Both the position numbers and the translations under genes were made by a program. From assembly GCA_004331795.1 (NCBI GenBank), contig SJSR01000002.1:789883-853882 (forward strand): a stretch of DNA of 64,000 nt, given 5' to 3'. Shown here piece by piece: positions 21,350 through 30,210 of the stretch. The stretch is from Erythrobacteraceae bacterium CFH 75059 (GTDB lineage Bacteria > Pseudomonadota > Alphaproteobacteria > Sphingomonadales > Sphingomonadaceae). How positions within the stretch are numbered: the stretch's first letter is position 1; each line of letters opens with the position of its first letter. The notes below the pieces were generated by a model. The model was not told the DNA's origin and did no database searches. It saw only the letters and a program-made list of their open reading frames with translations.

Positions 21350-21491
21350 CGTCCGCATGTCCTTGTTTTTAGACAGTTCTTCGGCAGGAACCGGACACGC
21401 AGTCACGCATTGGACGGGCAAGGAGGGCGAGCGTTCGGCGCGGTCGCATATCCCCGCCCGCGGTCGCCCGTTCAGACAAGGGAGACTGTTC

Positions 21492-22127
21492 ATGGCATTC
21501 CGTTATCTAGCGCCCTTTGGCACCGGCTCCTCGCGCGGCCTCACTGGGTCCGGCGGCGGCTCCATCTTCGACCTGCACCGGCAGATGAACCAGCTGTTCG
21601 ACAACCTTCTCGACGGCGGGCAGAGCGGCGGCGCATCCGCCATGGCCCAGCCGCTGATGGACGTGCACCAGGAGAACGGCCGGGTGGAGATCACCGCCGA
21701 GCTGCCCGGCGTGAAGGAAGAGGACATCGACATCCATGTCGAGGACGGCGTCCTGATCCTCACCGGCGAAAAGAAGGCGCAGCGCGAAAACAGCGAGACC
21801 GGCTATCGCGAGCGGTCCTACGGCCGGTTCGAGCGGCGGATCACGCTGCCCAACACCATCGACGAAGACAAGATCGAAGCCGACTTCGAGCACGGCGTGC
21901 TGACCATCACCCTGCCGCTGGCCGAGCGTCAGACCGGGCGCAAGATCAAGCTGGGCAGCAGCCGACAGCAGTCCGGGAAGGATGGCGGCAGCATCGCCGG
22001 CTCCGCCGGATCGGATGCGGAGAACGCCCTGATCGACCAGGATTCGTCTCGCGTGGGCGGTCCGGGCGGCGAGGGTGGCGAGCATCACACGCCCGGCATG
22101 GAGCAGGCCGGCGAGTCGCGCGGCTGA
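21492..22127 (+). CDS. Hsp20 family small heat-shock protein
   Basis: An ATP-independent holdase chaperone. The 211-residue product has an N-terminal segment, an alpha-crystallin domain from about residue 55 to 150 (PLMDVHQENGRVEITAELPG, then VKEEDIDIHVEDGVLILTGE, then GRFERRITLPNTID) and a long Gly/Ser/Asp-rich tail of about 55 residues that is probably disordered. The tail is longer than in common Hsp20 proteins. GGGAGA precedes the ATG. I looked for a heat-shock sigma-32 promoter in the 142-base upstream gap and found none I could support. Confidence 0.9.
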   Translation: MAFRYLAPFGTGSSRGLTGSGGGSIFDLHRQMNQLFDNLLDGGQSGGASAMAQPLMDVHQENGRVEITAELPGVKEEDIDIHVEDGVLILTGEKKAQRENSETGYRERSYGRFERRITLPNTIDEDKIEADFEHGVLTITLPLAERQTGRKIKLGSSRQQSGKDGGSIAGSAGSDAENALIDQDSSRVGGPGGEGGEHHTPGMEQAGESRG

Positions 22128-22148
22128 GCCGGCCTAGCGGCCCTGATC

Positions 22149-22177
22149 GCGGGAGAGCGGTAGCGCCGCTCTCCCGC
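22149..22177 (+). terminator. Strong hairpin after the Hsp20 gene
   Basis: A perfect 12-bp stem (22149-22160 with 22166-22177) and a five-base loop lies 21 bases after the hsp20 stop. There is no T run, but the stem strength suggests termination or a stable 3' end. Confidence 0.65.
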
Positions 22178-22197
22178 CCTTGCGGGATCCTCGCGCG

Positions 22198-22869
22198 ATG
22201 CAGGCAGTTCCTCCCAACTCCCATACGCCCGCCAGCGCGGCGCACATCCCGCGTGCCGCCAGCGGCGCGCCCCTGATGCCGCTTCCCGACGATCTTCCGG
22301 CCCGCAACTGGGGCTGGTTCGTGCTGCGCGGCGTGCTGATGCTGCTCGTCGGCGTGCTCGCCGTGCTGTTCCCCGGCCCGGCCCTGTTCGCCTTTGCCGT
22401 GATGTTCGCGGCCTTCAGCTTCATGGACGGGGTCTTCACCCTCCTCAGCGGCATCCGCCGGGCCCGCGCGGACCAGCCGCGCTGGTGGCCGCTGGCCCTT
22501 TCGGGCGTGCTGGGGATCCTCATCGGCGTCGCCTTTCTCCTGTTCCCGCTGCTCGGGACGGTGGCCTATGCGCTGATGTTCCTTGCCATGGTGATCGGAT
22601 GGGCGGCCGTGCAGGGTGTCCTGCAGATCGCCGGCGCCTGGCGCCTGCGCCGCTGCATCGACAACGAGTGGCTGCTGATCGCCGCCGGCGCGCTGCAGGT
22701 CGGCCTTGCCGGCGTGCTGACGTGGCTGCTGTGGAGCAATCCGGCCGCGACCCTGCTGTCGGTGGCGTGGGTGATCGGCTTCTGGGCGATTGTCAGCGGC
22801 GTGCTGATGCTGCTGCTCGGCGTCCGCCTGCGCCGCCATCTTGCGGCCGGACAGCACCCCGTGGGCTGA
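22198..22869 (+). CDS. HdeD-like membrane protein (DUF308)
   Basis: A 223-residue inner-membrane protein with about six hydrophobic helices, starting near WFVLRGVLMLLVGVLAVLF and ending near SGVLMLLLGVRLRR. The arrangement of three repeated pairs is that of the HdeD/DUF308 family, linked in enterobacteria to acid resistance but of unknown role here. The start is ATG 22198; an in-frame TTG at 22180 and an ATG at 22276 (MPLPDDLP) are alternatives. It follows hsp20, so a general stress role is possible. Confidence 0.82.
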   Translation: MQAVPPNSHTPASAAHIPRAASGAPLMPLPDDLPARNWGWFVLRGVLMLLVGVLAVLFPGPALFAFAVMFAAFSFMDGVFTLLSGIRRARADQPRWWPLALSGVLGILIGVAFLLFPLLGTVAYALMFLAMVIGWAAVQGVLQIAGAWRLRRCIDNEWLLIAAGALQVGLAGVLTWLLWSNPAATLLSVAWVIGFWAIVSGVLMLLLGVRLRRHLAAGQHPVG

Positions 22870-22897
22870 GGCGCCCTCGCCCGGCACAAATGCCAGC

Positions 22898-22926
22898 TTG
22901 CATTCACACCGCGTTTGTCATCTAGG
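22898..22926 (+). promoter_or_regulatory. Weak candidate promoter of the M3 peptidase gene
   Basis: TTGCAT (22898-22903) and TCTAGG (22921-22926) stand 17 bases apart, 59 bases upstream of the start codon. Each matches only three of six consensus positions. A 6-bp hairpin (GGGGCG/CGCCCC, 22951-22965) lies between it and the ribosome-binding site. Confidence 0.3.
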
Positions 22927-22984
22927 CGTCACACAGTGTTCGCCGCCTGCGGGGCGTGTCGCCCCCCGTGTCATCGGAGACCCC

Positions 22985-25237
22985 ATGCCCCTCACCCGCC
23001 TTCTGCTTTCGCGCACCTCGGCTCTGGCCTTTGCCGGACTGACCCTGACCGGATGCACCACCATGACCGACACCACCGCCACCGCCACCGCCATCGCCCG
23101 GCCCGCCGACCCTTCCGCGGCCGCCGCCGCGGACACCCGTCCGGCCGAGGAGGTGGTCGGCGCCACCGGCTACTTCGCCCGGCCCAGCACCCTGCCCATG
23201 CGCGCGCCCGACTTCCGTCAGATCCGCGACGAGGAGTTCCTCCCCGCGTTCGACACGGCCATGCGCGCCCACAATGTCGAGATTGCCCGCATCCGCGACA
23301 ATCCGGCCGCGCCGACCTTCGACAACACCATCGTCGCGCTGGAGACCAGCGGGCAGATGCTGAACCGCGTCGCCGCCGTGTTCTTCGCCCTGACCGGCGC
23401 CCACACCAACGACACGCTGGACGCGGTGAACACCGAGATCGGCCCGCGGCTCGCCGCCCACAGCGACGCGATTCAGCTCGATCCCAAGCTGTTCGCGCGG
23501 GTGAAGGCGGTCTATGACAATCGTGCCGCGCTGAACCTCGACCGCGAAAGCCTGCGTCTGCTCGAGCGCACCTACGAGAACATGGTCCAGGCCGGGGCGC
23601 AGCTGACCGACGCCCAGAAGGAGCAGGTGCGCGCCATCAACGCCGAGCTGTCGACGCTGACCACCGACTTCTCGCAGCGCGTGCGCGCGGCCACGGTGGA
23701 GCGGGCCGTGGTGGTGGAGGATCGGGCGCAGCTTGCCGGTCTCACCGAGGCGGAGATCGCCGCCGCGGCGACGGCGGCGCAGGAGCGCGGTCTTGCAGGC
23801 CGCTATGTGCTCGCGCTGCAGAACACGACGCAGCAGCCCATCCTGCCCAATCTGGAGAACCGCGCCCTGCGCGAACGCGTCCACCGGGCGAGCGTCAACC
23901 GCGCCGATCAGGGCGGGCCGAACGACACCCGCGCGCTGATTGCCCGCATCGCGCAGCTCCGGGCACAGAAGGCGGCGCTGTTCGGCGAGCGCGACTGGGC
24001 CAGCTACGTCATGTTCGACCGCATGGTGCGCGAGCCGCAGGCGGCGCTGGCGTTCATGAACCAGATGGTGCCCGCAATCGCCGCGACCCAGCGGCGCGAG
24101 GCCGGCGTGCTCAACGAGAAGATCCGCCAGACCGGCGGCAACTTCACGGTGCAGCCGTGGGACTGGTACCGCTATGCCGAGATGGTCCGGCGCGAGCGGT
24201 ACAGCATCGACGACAACGCCGTGCGCCCCTATTTCGAGATCAACTCGGTGCTGGAGAACGGCGTCTTTCACGCCGCCAACCAGATGTTCGGGCTGACCTT
24301 CGCCAAGCGCACGGACCTGCCCGTCTATCATCCGGACGTGTCGACCTACACGGTCTTCGACCAGGACGGCAGCGAGCTGGGCATCTTCTACTTCGACCCG
24401 TATCAGCGTCCCTCGAAGCGCGGCGGGGCGTGGATGAGCAACTTTGTCGACCAGAGCCATCTGCTCGGCACGAAACCGGTCATCTACAACGTCCTCAACA
24501 TCCCCAAGGCGCCCGAGGGAGAGCCGCAGCTCGTCTCGTTCGACAACGTCGTGACCATGTTCCACGAGTTCGGCCACGCGCTCCACGGCTTCTTCGCCGA
24601 TCAGCGCTACGCCAGCATCTCGGGCACGGCGACGGCGCGCGACTTCGTGGAATACCCCAGCCAGCTGTTCGAGATGCCGGCGACCGACCCGGCCATCCTC
24701 GCCAACTACGCCCGCCACTACCAGACCGGCCAGCCGATCCCGGCCGATCTCATCCGGCGGATCGAGGAAGCCGGCCGCTTCAACCAGGGCTACGACTTCG
24801 GCGAAGTGGTGGCCGCGGCGCTGCTCGACATGCGCTGGCACGCGCTGTCGCCGGAGCAGGCGGCGGCGATCACCACGCCCGAGCAGGTCGACGCTTTCGA
24901 GCGGCAGGCGCTGGCCGAGCTGGGGCTGGAGACGGAGCTGGTGCCGCCGCGCTACCGGTCCAACTACTTCAACCACATCTTCTCCAGCCCGGAAGGCTAC
25001 AGCGCCGGCTACTACTCCTACCTCTGGACGCAGATGCTCGACCACGACAGCCGCGAGTGGCTGCGGCAGAACGGCGGGCTGACGCGGGCCAACGGACAGC
25101 GGTGGCGCGACACCGTGCTGAGCCGCGGCGGCACGATGGACTACCTCGAGATGTACCGGAACTTCACCGGCCGCGAGCCGAACGTGCGGCCGTTGCTGGA
25201 AGCGCGCGGGCTGACCGGAGAGCAGGCTCCCCGCTGA
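22985..25237 (+). CDS. M3 family peptidase (peptidyl-dipeptidase Dcp-like) lipoprotein
   Basis: A zinc metallopeptidase of the thimet/Dcp family that trims short peptides. The 750-residue product carries a signal peptide with lipobox LTGC (about residue 22) and so is probably anchored in the envelope, unlike cytoplasmic Dcp. The zinc motif HEFGH is at about residue 526 in TMFHEFGHALHGFF, with the third ligand region further on (FDYGEV-like GYDFGEVVAAALLD). GGAG lies eight bases before the ATG. It is transcribed towards the B12 operon and ends four bases from the last gene of that operon. Confidence 0.9.
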   Translation: MPLTRLLLSRTSALAFAGLTLTGCTTMTDTTATATAIARPADPSAAAAADTRPAEEVVGATGYFARPSTLPMRAPDFRQIRDEEFLPAFDTAMRAHNVEIARIRDNPAAPTFDNTIVALETSGQMLNRVAAVFFALTGAHTNDTLDAVNTEIGPRLAAHSDAIQLDPKLFARVKAVYDNRAALNLDRESLRLLERTYENMVQAGAQLTDAQKEQVRAINAELSTLTTDFSQRVRAATVERAVVVEDRAQLAGLTEAEIAAAATAAQERGLAGRYVLALQNTTQQPILPNLENRALRERVHRASVNRADQGGPNDTRALIARIAQLRAQKAALFGERDWASYVMFDRMVREPQAALAFMNQMVPAIAATQRREAGVLNEKIRQTGGNFTVQPWDWYRYAEMVRRERYSIDDNAVRPYFEINSVLENGVFHAANQMFGLTFAKRTDLPVYHPDVSTYTVFDQDGSELGIFYFDPYQRPSKRGGAWMSNFVDQSHLLGTKPVIYNVLNIPKAPEGEPQLVSFDNVVTMFHEFGHALHGFFADQRYASISGTATARDFVEYPSQLFEMPATDPAILANYARHYQTGQPIPADLIRRIEEAGRFNQGYDFGEVVAAALLDMRWHALSPEQAAAITTPEQVDAFERQALAELGLETELVPPRYRSNYFNHIFSSPEGYSAGYYSYLWTQMLDHDSREWLRQNGGLTRANGQRWRDTVLSRGGTMDYLEMYRNFTGREPNVRPLLEARGLTGEQAPR

Positions 25238-25240
25238 GCC

Positions 25241-25558
25241 TCAGCCGCCCCGCGCCGGGTGCACGGGGCGGAGCCGGCCTCGCCAGCGCAGCGAGGCCTG
25301 GTTGAGCGCGGCGAGATCGACCGAGCCGGCCACCGCCCCTTCGCCCAGCGCGACGGCCCGGGCGAGCAGCGCGTCGCTGGCATTGCGCCAGGCGGGCGGC
25401 GCCACCTGCTCGCGCCACGGCCCGCCTGCCGCATTGTCGAGCAGGATGCGCTGGAAACAATGGTCGAAGCGCACCGGCCAGCCGCGCCCGGCGGCGAGCG
25501 CGGGCATGACCGTGCGCGTCAATGCGAACCACCGCTGTTCAAGCGCGCTCCGGTCCAT
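25241..25558 (-). CDS. Small conserved protein of unknown function, end of B12 operon
   Basis: A 105-residue protein starting MDRSALEQRWFALTRTVMPA, with RFDHCFQRILLDNAAGG, PAWRNASDALLARAVALGEG and LAALNQASLRWRGR. No signal peptide, membrane helix or catalytic motif is apparent. It starts 14 bases after btuD, so it belongs to the riboswitch-controlled transcript; a link to cobalamin use is inferred from position only. The in-frame start at 25615 would overlap btuD and was not chosen. Confidence 0.7.
   Translation of the reverse strand: MDRSALEQRWFALTRTVMPALAAGRGWPVRFDHCFQRILLDNAAGGPWREQVAPPAWRNASDALLARAVALGEGAVAGSVDLAALNQASLRWRGRLRPVHPARGG
25245..25271. terminator. Hairpin between the M3 peptidase gene and the B12 operon
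   Basis: CCGCCCCG (25245-25252) and CGGGGCGG (25264-25271) form an 8-bp stem with an 11-base loop, starting eight bases after the peptidase stop and lying inside the 3' end of the convergent small gene. No T run is present; a terminator for the plus transcript is likely. Confidence 0.45.
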
Positions 25559-25572
25559 GGCGGAAGAACCCG

Positions 25573-26301
25573 TCAGCGGCCCACCAGTGCCCGGTGCCCC
25601 GCCTCTCCGATCCACACCGCATCATGGTGCCACACGCGGGCGATGAGGCCCGGGCTGAGCACGGCCTCCGGCGTGCCGGACACGACCAGCCTTCCGCGGT
25701 CGAGCACGACCACCTCGTCGGCCTCGTTCATGGCCGCGGCCAGGTCGTGCAGCACCACGACCACCCCTGCCCCGCCTTCCGCGGCGGCGCGCAGGTGACG
25801 CATCAGGGCGGCGCGGTGCGCGAGGTCCAGCGCCGCGAGCGGCTCGTCCGCGAGGATCCAGCGCGGCTCGCCGGCAAGGACGCGGGCGAGCAGCACGCGC
25901 GCCCGCTCGCCCCCGGACAGGGTCAGCACGCGCCGCTCCGCCAGATGCGCCGCGTCCATGGCCGCAAGCGCCGCCGCGACCGGCGCGTCCGCCCGGTCGC
26001 CGTGCGGCATGCGGCCCAGTGCGACCACGCTGCGCACAGTGACGTCCCACGCGATCTCGGCGCCCTGCGGCAGATAGCCGACCGCCTGCGCCCGGCGGCG
26101 CGGATCGAGGGCGCAGAGCGGCTCGCCGTCCAGCAGGACCGTGCCCGCGGCAGGCGGCAGCAACCCGGCCAGAGCCTGCAGGAGGGTCGACTTGCCTGCC
26201 CCGTTCGGGCCGCAGATCGCCGTCACCCGCCCGCCGCGCAGCGGCAGCGTCACCCGCTCCAGCCGTCCGGGCACGCTCAGCTCGCGCGCCTCCAGCGTCA
26301 T
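25573..26301 (-). CDS. btuD: ABC transporter ATP-binding protein (B12 uptake)
   Basis: A 242-residue ATPase that energises the BtuC permease. Walker A is GPNGAGKSTLL, the Q-loop region is GYLPQGAEIAW, the signature is LSGGERARVLLARVLAG, Walker B is WILADEPLAALD and the switch histidine is in VVVLHDLAAA. The start at 26301 overlaps the btuC stop by four bases (ATGA). The riboswitch at the head of the operon is the reason for choosing cobalamin rather than iron-siderophore as substrate. Confidence 0.88.
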   Translation of the reverse strand: MTLEARELSVPGRLERVTLPLRGGRVTAICGPNGAGKSTLLQALAGLLPPAAGTVLLDGEPLCALDPRRRAQAVGYLPQGAEIAWDVTVRSVVALGRMPHGDRADAPVAAALAAMDAAHLAERRVLTLSGGERARVLLARVLAGEPRWILADEPLAALDLAHRAALMRHLRAAAEGGAGVVVVLHDLAAAMNEADEVVVLDRGRLVVSGTPEAVLSPGLIARVWHHDAVWIGEAGHRALVGR

Positions 26302-27260
26302 GCCCAGCCCCTCCGCAGCCGCAGCAGCAGCCACAGGAAGAAGGGCGCCCCGATGAAGCTGAGCACGATGCCGAGGCGCAGTTCCACCATCAGCGGCAGG
26401 ATCCGCACCGCCGTGTCGGCGATCAGCACCAGCAGCCCGCCGGCAAGGGCGGCGGGCAGCAGCAGCGCCGAGGGGCGCCGGTCGGTCAGCGGGCGGACGA
26501 GATGGGGGACGATGAGGCCGACGAAGCCGATGATCCCGGCCACCGCCACGCCCGCCCCGACGGTCAGCCCGACACCCGCGACCAGCAGCCACAGCAGCCG
26601 GCCCGGCACGACGCCGAGCGACCGGGCGACGGCCTCGCCCAGCGTCAGCGCGTCGAGCGCGCGGGCGGTGAGCAGCAGCAGCGCACACCCCGACAGGATC
26701 AGCGGGGCGGCGATGGCCACCTCGCGCCAGCTCCGGTCGGTGAGCGCGCCGTTCAGCCACATCACGATCTCGCTCAGCACGAAGGCGTTGGGAGCAAGGC
26801 TGATGACGAGTGCGGTCAGCGCGCCGGCGAGGCTGGAGATCATCAGCCCGGCCAGGGTGAAGAGCGCGATGCCGCGCCCCAGCCCCGGCGGGGTGCGGCC
26901 GGCGACGAGCGCCAGCAGCGCCATCGCCGCCGCCGCCCCGGCGAGCGCGGCGGGCGGCACCGCCCACCACGGCGCCCCGGCCAGCAGCGCCGTCACCGCC
27001 CCGAGCGCCGCACCCGGAGCGATGCCGAACAGCCCCGGATCGGCGAGCGGGTTGCGCAGGTAGCCCTGCATCGCCGCGCCTGCCATGCCCAGCCCGGCGC
27101 CCACGAAAACCGCCAGCACCGCCCGCGGCAGCCGCAGTTCGGTGAGGATGAGCAGCTCCGTCGCGGACACGGGCGCACTCAGTCCGCCGCGCCCGGCGAG
27201 CAGCGACAGCGGCAGGGCGATCGCGAGCGCGGCCGCGAACACCGCCGCCGCGCGGGTCAT
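26298..27260 (-). CDS. btuC: ABC transporter permease (FecCD/BtuC family)
   Basis: A 320-residue inner-membrane permease with about ten hydrophobic helices and the family blocks LRLPRAVLAVFVGAGLGMAG, MQGYLRNPLADPGLFG and GFVGLIVPHLVRPLTD, the last being the coupling helix that contacts the ATPase. It starts at 27260 within the btuF stop (ATGA overlap) and its own stop overlaps the btuD start. An in-frame start further upstream lies inside btuF and is not used. Confidence 0.9.
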   Translation of the reverse strand: MTRAAAVFAAALAIALPLSLLAGRGGLSAPVSATELLILTELRLPRAVLAVFVGAGLGMAGAAMQGYLRNPLADPGLFGIAPGAALGAVTALLAGAPWWAVPPAALAGAAAAMALLALVAGRTPPGLGRGIALFTLAGLMISSLAGALTALVISLAPNAFVLSEIVMWLNGALTDRSWREVAIAAPLILSGCALLLLTARALDALTLGEAVARSLGVVPGRLLWLLVAGVGLTVGAGVAVAGIIGFVGLIVPHLVRPLTDRRPSALLLPAALAGGLLVLIADTAVRILPLMVELRLGIVLSFIGAPFFLWLLLRLRRGWA

Positions 27261-28120
27261 TGCCGCGCCCCGGGCAGACGGCGCCGCTCGGCACCGAGGC
27301 GGGCCGCGGCGCGGATCACCGTCGGGCCGCCGCAATGAAGCAGCGCCGGATCGAACGCTGCGACGCGCATCCCGGGCACCCGCGCCAGCACCGGATGCCG
27401 CTGCCCCGCCTCGCGGCCGGCCACGAGCAGCAGCCGGGGCGGATCGCGCACCACCGCCTCGAGCGGCAGGGCCTCGCCCTGGCTGTAGCCGCGCGCCGCC
27501 GCGCCGTCGGCATGGCCGGTGCGCCGCAGCAGGTCGGCGATCAGCGTGCCGCGCCCCGGCACGATGCCGCCCGGCTGCCACAGCACGGTGTCGAGCGGCG
27601 GCGCTCCCGGTGGCGGCGCCGCAGCGGCCAGCGCCGCGTGCATCCGCGCCACCAGCCGCTCACCGGCAGGAACCTGACCGGCGAGCGCCGCGATGCGCCG
27701 CACCTGCGCGATGTTCTCGTCGATGCTGCCGGCGATGCCGAAGGTCTCCACCCGGATGCCCAGCCGCCGCAGCGCGTCCACCGTGGCGGGATCGGTGTAG
27801 GTGCTGGCGAGGACGAGGCGCGGCCGCAGCGCCAGCACCTCCTCTGCCGACCCCGACACGAAGACATGGCGCCGCGCCGCGTCCGGGGCGAGCGAGCTTG
27901 TCGCCGGATCGGCGCTCCAGCGCGACAGCGCCCGCACCTGCGCCGGCGCCGCGACCTCCACCACGATCGCGTCGAGGCACGGATTGAGGCTGACGATCGC
28001 GGGGGGCTGCGCCGTGCCGGAGGGCGGCACCTCAAGGGGCGGGGCACAGGCGGTCACCGCGCAGGCGGCGGCAAGAACCGGCCCCAGCAACGCCGCACCG
28101 GGGTGACGCCGCCCGCTCAC
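27257..28120 (-). CDS. btuF: Periplasmic cobalamin-binding protein (BtuF-like)
   Basis: A 287-residue solute-binding protein of the helical-backbone cluster used for B12 and siderophores. It has a signal peptide with a lipobox-like VTAC (Cys25), then IVSLNPCLDAIV, LALRPRLVLASTYTDPATVD and IDENIAQVRRIAALAG. GTG at 28120 is the start; the GTGA overlaps the btuB stop by four bases. The substrate is inferred from the riboswitch and the neighbouring TonB receptor. Confidence 0.85.
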   Translation of the reverse strand: MSGRRHPGAALLGPVLAAACAVTACAPPLEVPPSGTAQPPAIVSLNPCLDAIVVEVAAPAQVRALSRWSADPATSSLAPDAARRHVFVSGSAEEVLALRPRLVLASTYTDPATVDALRRLGIRVETFGIAGSIDENIAQVRRIAALAGQVPAGERLVARMHAALAAAAPPPGAPPLDTVLWQPGGIVPGRGTLIADLLRRTGHADGAAARGYSQGEALPLEAVVRDPPRLLLVAGREAGQRHPVLARVPGMRVAAFDPALLHCGGPTVIRAAARLGAERRRLPGARQ

Positions 28121-30102
28121 CGGCGCAGCCGCACTCCGGCGAACACGCCGCGCGGCGTGCCGTTGTAGCCCGCCACCGTGACATTGGCGGCATCGAACAG
28201 GTTCTCCACCCGCCCGAACAGCTCCACCGTGCCGGTGAGCGGCAGGCTGGCGCGCAGGTCCACCAGCGCGTAGCCGTCGAGCCGGACCGCGTTGCGCGCA
28301 TCGTCGAAGCTGTCCCCGACCAGCCGGACGTCTCCGCTAAAGGTAAGACCGCCGGGCGCCGTCCAGTCGGCAAAGGCCGTCAGCGCATGGCGGGGCTGGC
28401 GCGCGAGGCGCGGCGTCCTGTCCGGCGCCCCGTCCGGCCGCTCCACCGCATCGGTGAAGGCATAGACCGCGCCGAGAGAAAGCGCGGCTGCGGGGCGCGC
28501 CTGCAGCTGCAGCTCCACACCCTGCGCCCGGGTGCGGGCGGTGTTGCGGTAGCTGCCGAACGGACGGGTGGCGCACAGCGGCGGGTCGAAGCTCGTGCAC
28601 GAGGCGAAGGTGATGAGATCGGCCGCGTCACGCCGCCACACGCCGGCGGAGGCGAAGAACGGGCCGTCCGCGCGGCCATGTTCCAGCGCGAGGTCGTAGC
28701 TGGTCGAACGCTCGGGCAGGAGAGCCGGGTTGCCGAAGGCGGAGAACAGCTGGAACAGCGTCGGCGCCTTGAACCCCTCGCCCGCGCTCGCCCGCACGCG
28801 CCAGTCCGGCGACAGGCGGTAGGCAACATCGCCGCCGAAGCTCCATGCCCGGCCGAAGCGGCGGTGGTCGTCCAGCCGCACCCCGGCGTGCGCCGCCAGC
28901 GCCCCCAGCACCCAGCCCGCCTGCACATAGGCGCCGGTGATGGCCGTGCGCGCGCCGGCATCGAACTGCGTCCGGTAGCGCGACCACTCGCGCTCTGCGC
29001 CGAACGCCAGTCCCAGCCCGCCGATGAGCCGATACTCGCCGCGCAGCAGCAGGCGGTCGCTCTCGCCGGTGCTGGCGAACAGCGTCGCGGAATCCGCCTG
29101 CCCGGCGCGGTTGACGCGGCCGGTGTGGGCGGCGGCGTAGCTCACCTGCACGGTGAGGTCGGTGCCGTAATGGCTTGCCCCGATCGTGCCCGAGCGCTGA
29201 GTCGTCCGCTGAACCTCGTCCGTGTCGGCAAGGGTGAAGGCGGGTGCGGGGAAGCCGTCGATGCCGAGCCGCCCGCGGGCGAGCCGCCCCTGGGCAAACA
29301 GCTCCAGCGTGGGCGACAGCTCGAGGGTCGCGGTGCCGGCCACGGCGCGCTGGGAGAAGCCGTCCGGCTCCGTCCCCGCAGCCGCGGCGGAGAAGCCGTC
29401 GCTTCGCGCCCAGGATCCCGCCACGCCCGCCGACAGGGACCCGGTCTGAAGGCCCGCGCGCGCCTGCACCAGCGCAGTGTCGCGGCTGCCGTACTCGGCG
29501 CTCGCGGACAGGCCGGGGCCGGTGCGGGTGGTAATCTCCATTACCCCGGCCATGGCGCTCGAACCCCAGATGACGCTGTTGGCGCCCCGCAGCAGCTCGA
29601 TCCGGCCGATCGTTCCGGGAACAAGGGTGCCGAAGTCGAATCCGCCCGCCGGCGCCGCCACGTCGCGCACCGGCACGCCGTCGACGAGCACCAGCAGCTG
29701 ATCGCCCGGCGCGCCGCGCACGCTGAGACTGGTGAAGGCGCCGACCGGGCCGCTGCGGCTGGCGGTGACGGCCGGAACGCGGCGCAGCACGCGCACGATG
29801 TCCGCGCCCTGAACCGCGTCGATCTCGTCCCGCTCCAGCACGGTCACGGCCTGTCCGCTCGAGGCGAGGGTCGAGGGCAGACCCCGCGCGGTGACGGTGA
29901 TGACCGGACTTTCAGCGGCCTGTCGGGACGCCGGGAAGGACGCCGGCGGCGCGGGTGGCGGCGTCTCGGCCGCCGCGTCCTGGCGGCGCAGCAGCTCCTC
30001 TAGGGCGGCATCGCCCGCGTCGGACTGCTGCGCGAGGGCGGCGCCCGGCGCGAGCACCAGCGGGAGGGCGAAAAGCGGGAATCTGGACACAGGCTTCTCC
30101 AT
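28117..30102 (-). CDS. btuB: TonB-dependent outer-membrane receptor (BtuB-like)
   Basis: A 661-residue receptor. It has a signal peptide (residues 1 to about 24), then a short extension with a DAGDAALEELLRRQDAA helix. The TonB box/plug begins near ESPVITVTARG, with plug motifs VRVLRRVPAVTASRSG, LSVRGAPGDQLLVLVDGVP and IELLRGANSVIWGSSAMAGV. Many amphipathic strands follow, and the C-terminal sequence is TPRGVFAGVRLRR. ATG 30102 directly follows an in-frame GTG at 30105. No strong ribosome-binding site is visible, in keeping with riboswitch control of translation. Confidence 0.9.
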   Translation of the reverse strand: MEKPVSRFPLFALPLVLAPGAALAQQSDAGDAALEELLRRQDAAAETPPPAPPASFPASRQAAESPVITVTARGLPSTLASSGQAVTVLERDEIDAVQGADIVRVLRRVPAVTASRSGPVGAFTSLSVRGAPGDQLLVLVDGVPVRDVAAPAGGFDFGTLVPGTIGRIELLRGANSVIWGSSAMAGVMEITTRTGPGLSASAEYGSRDTALVQARAGLQTGSLSAGVAGSWARSDGFSAAAAGTEPDGFSQRAVAGTATLELSPTLELFAQGRLARGRLGIDGFPAPAFTLADTDEVQRTTQRSGTIGASHYGTDLTVQVSYAAAHTGRVNRAGQADSATLFASTGESDRLLLRGEYRLIGGLGLAFGAEREWSRYRTQFDAGARTAITGAYVQAGWVLGALAAHAGVRLDDHRRFGRAWSFGGDVAYRLSPDWRVRASAGEGFKAPTLFQLFSAFGNPALLPERSTSYDLALEHGRADGPFFASAGVWRRDAADLITFASCTSFDPPLCATRPFGSYRNTARTRAQGVELQLQARPAAALSLGAVYAFTDAVERPDGAPDRTPRLARQPRHALTAFADWTAPGGLTFSGDVRLVGDSFDDARNAVRLDGYALVDLRASLPLTGTVELFGRVENLFDAANVTVAGYNGTPRGVFAGVRLRR

Positions 30103-30210
30103 CACGAACGAATGCGCCGCTCATGACGGTGAGCCTGCCGCGGCCGAACACGACCGGACACGCTTCAGACCCGTTTGCCCCGGTACACCCCGCCCGCGGC
30201 CGAACAGCTG

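Noticed and set aside
21350..21491. Heat-shock (sigma-32) promoter or ROSE thermometer before hsp20
   Set aside because: A CTTG at 21362 is not followed by a matching -10 box at the right distance, and no U-U-G-C-U-type ROSE motif close to the ribosome-binding site could be seen.
25573..28120. Frameshifts or fusions in the B12 operon, suggested by long open frames crossing gene borders
   Set aside because: The apparent fusions come from open reading upstream of each true start; each gene has a normal start, full domains and a 4-base overlap with its neighbour.
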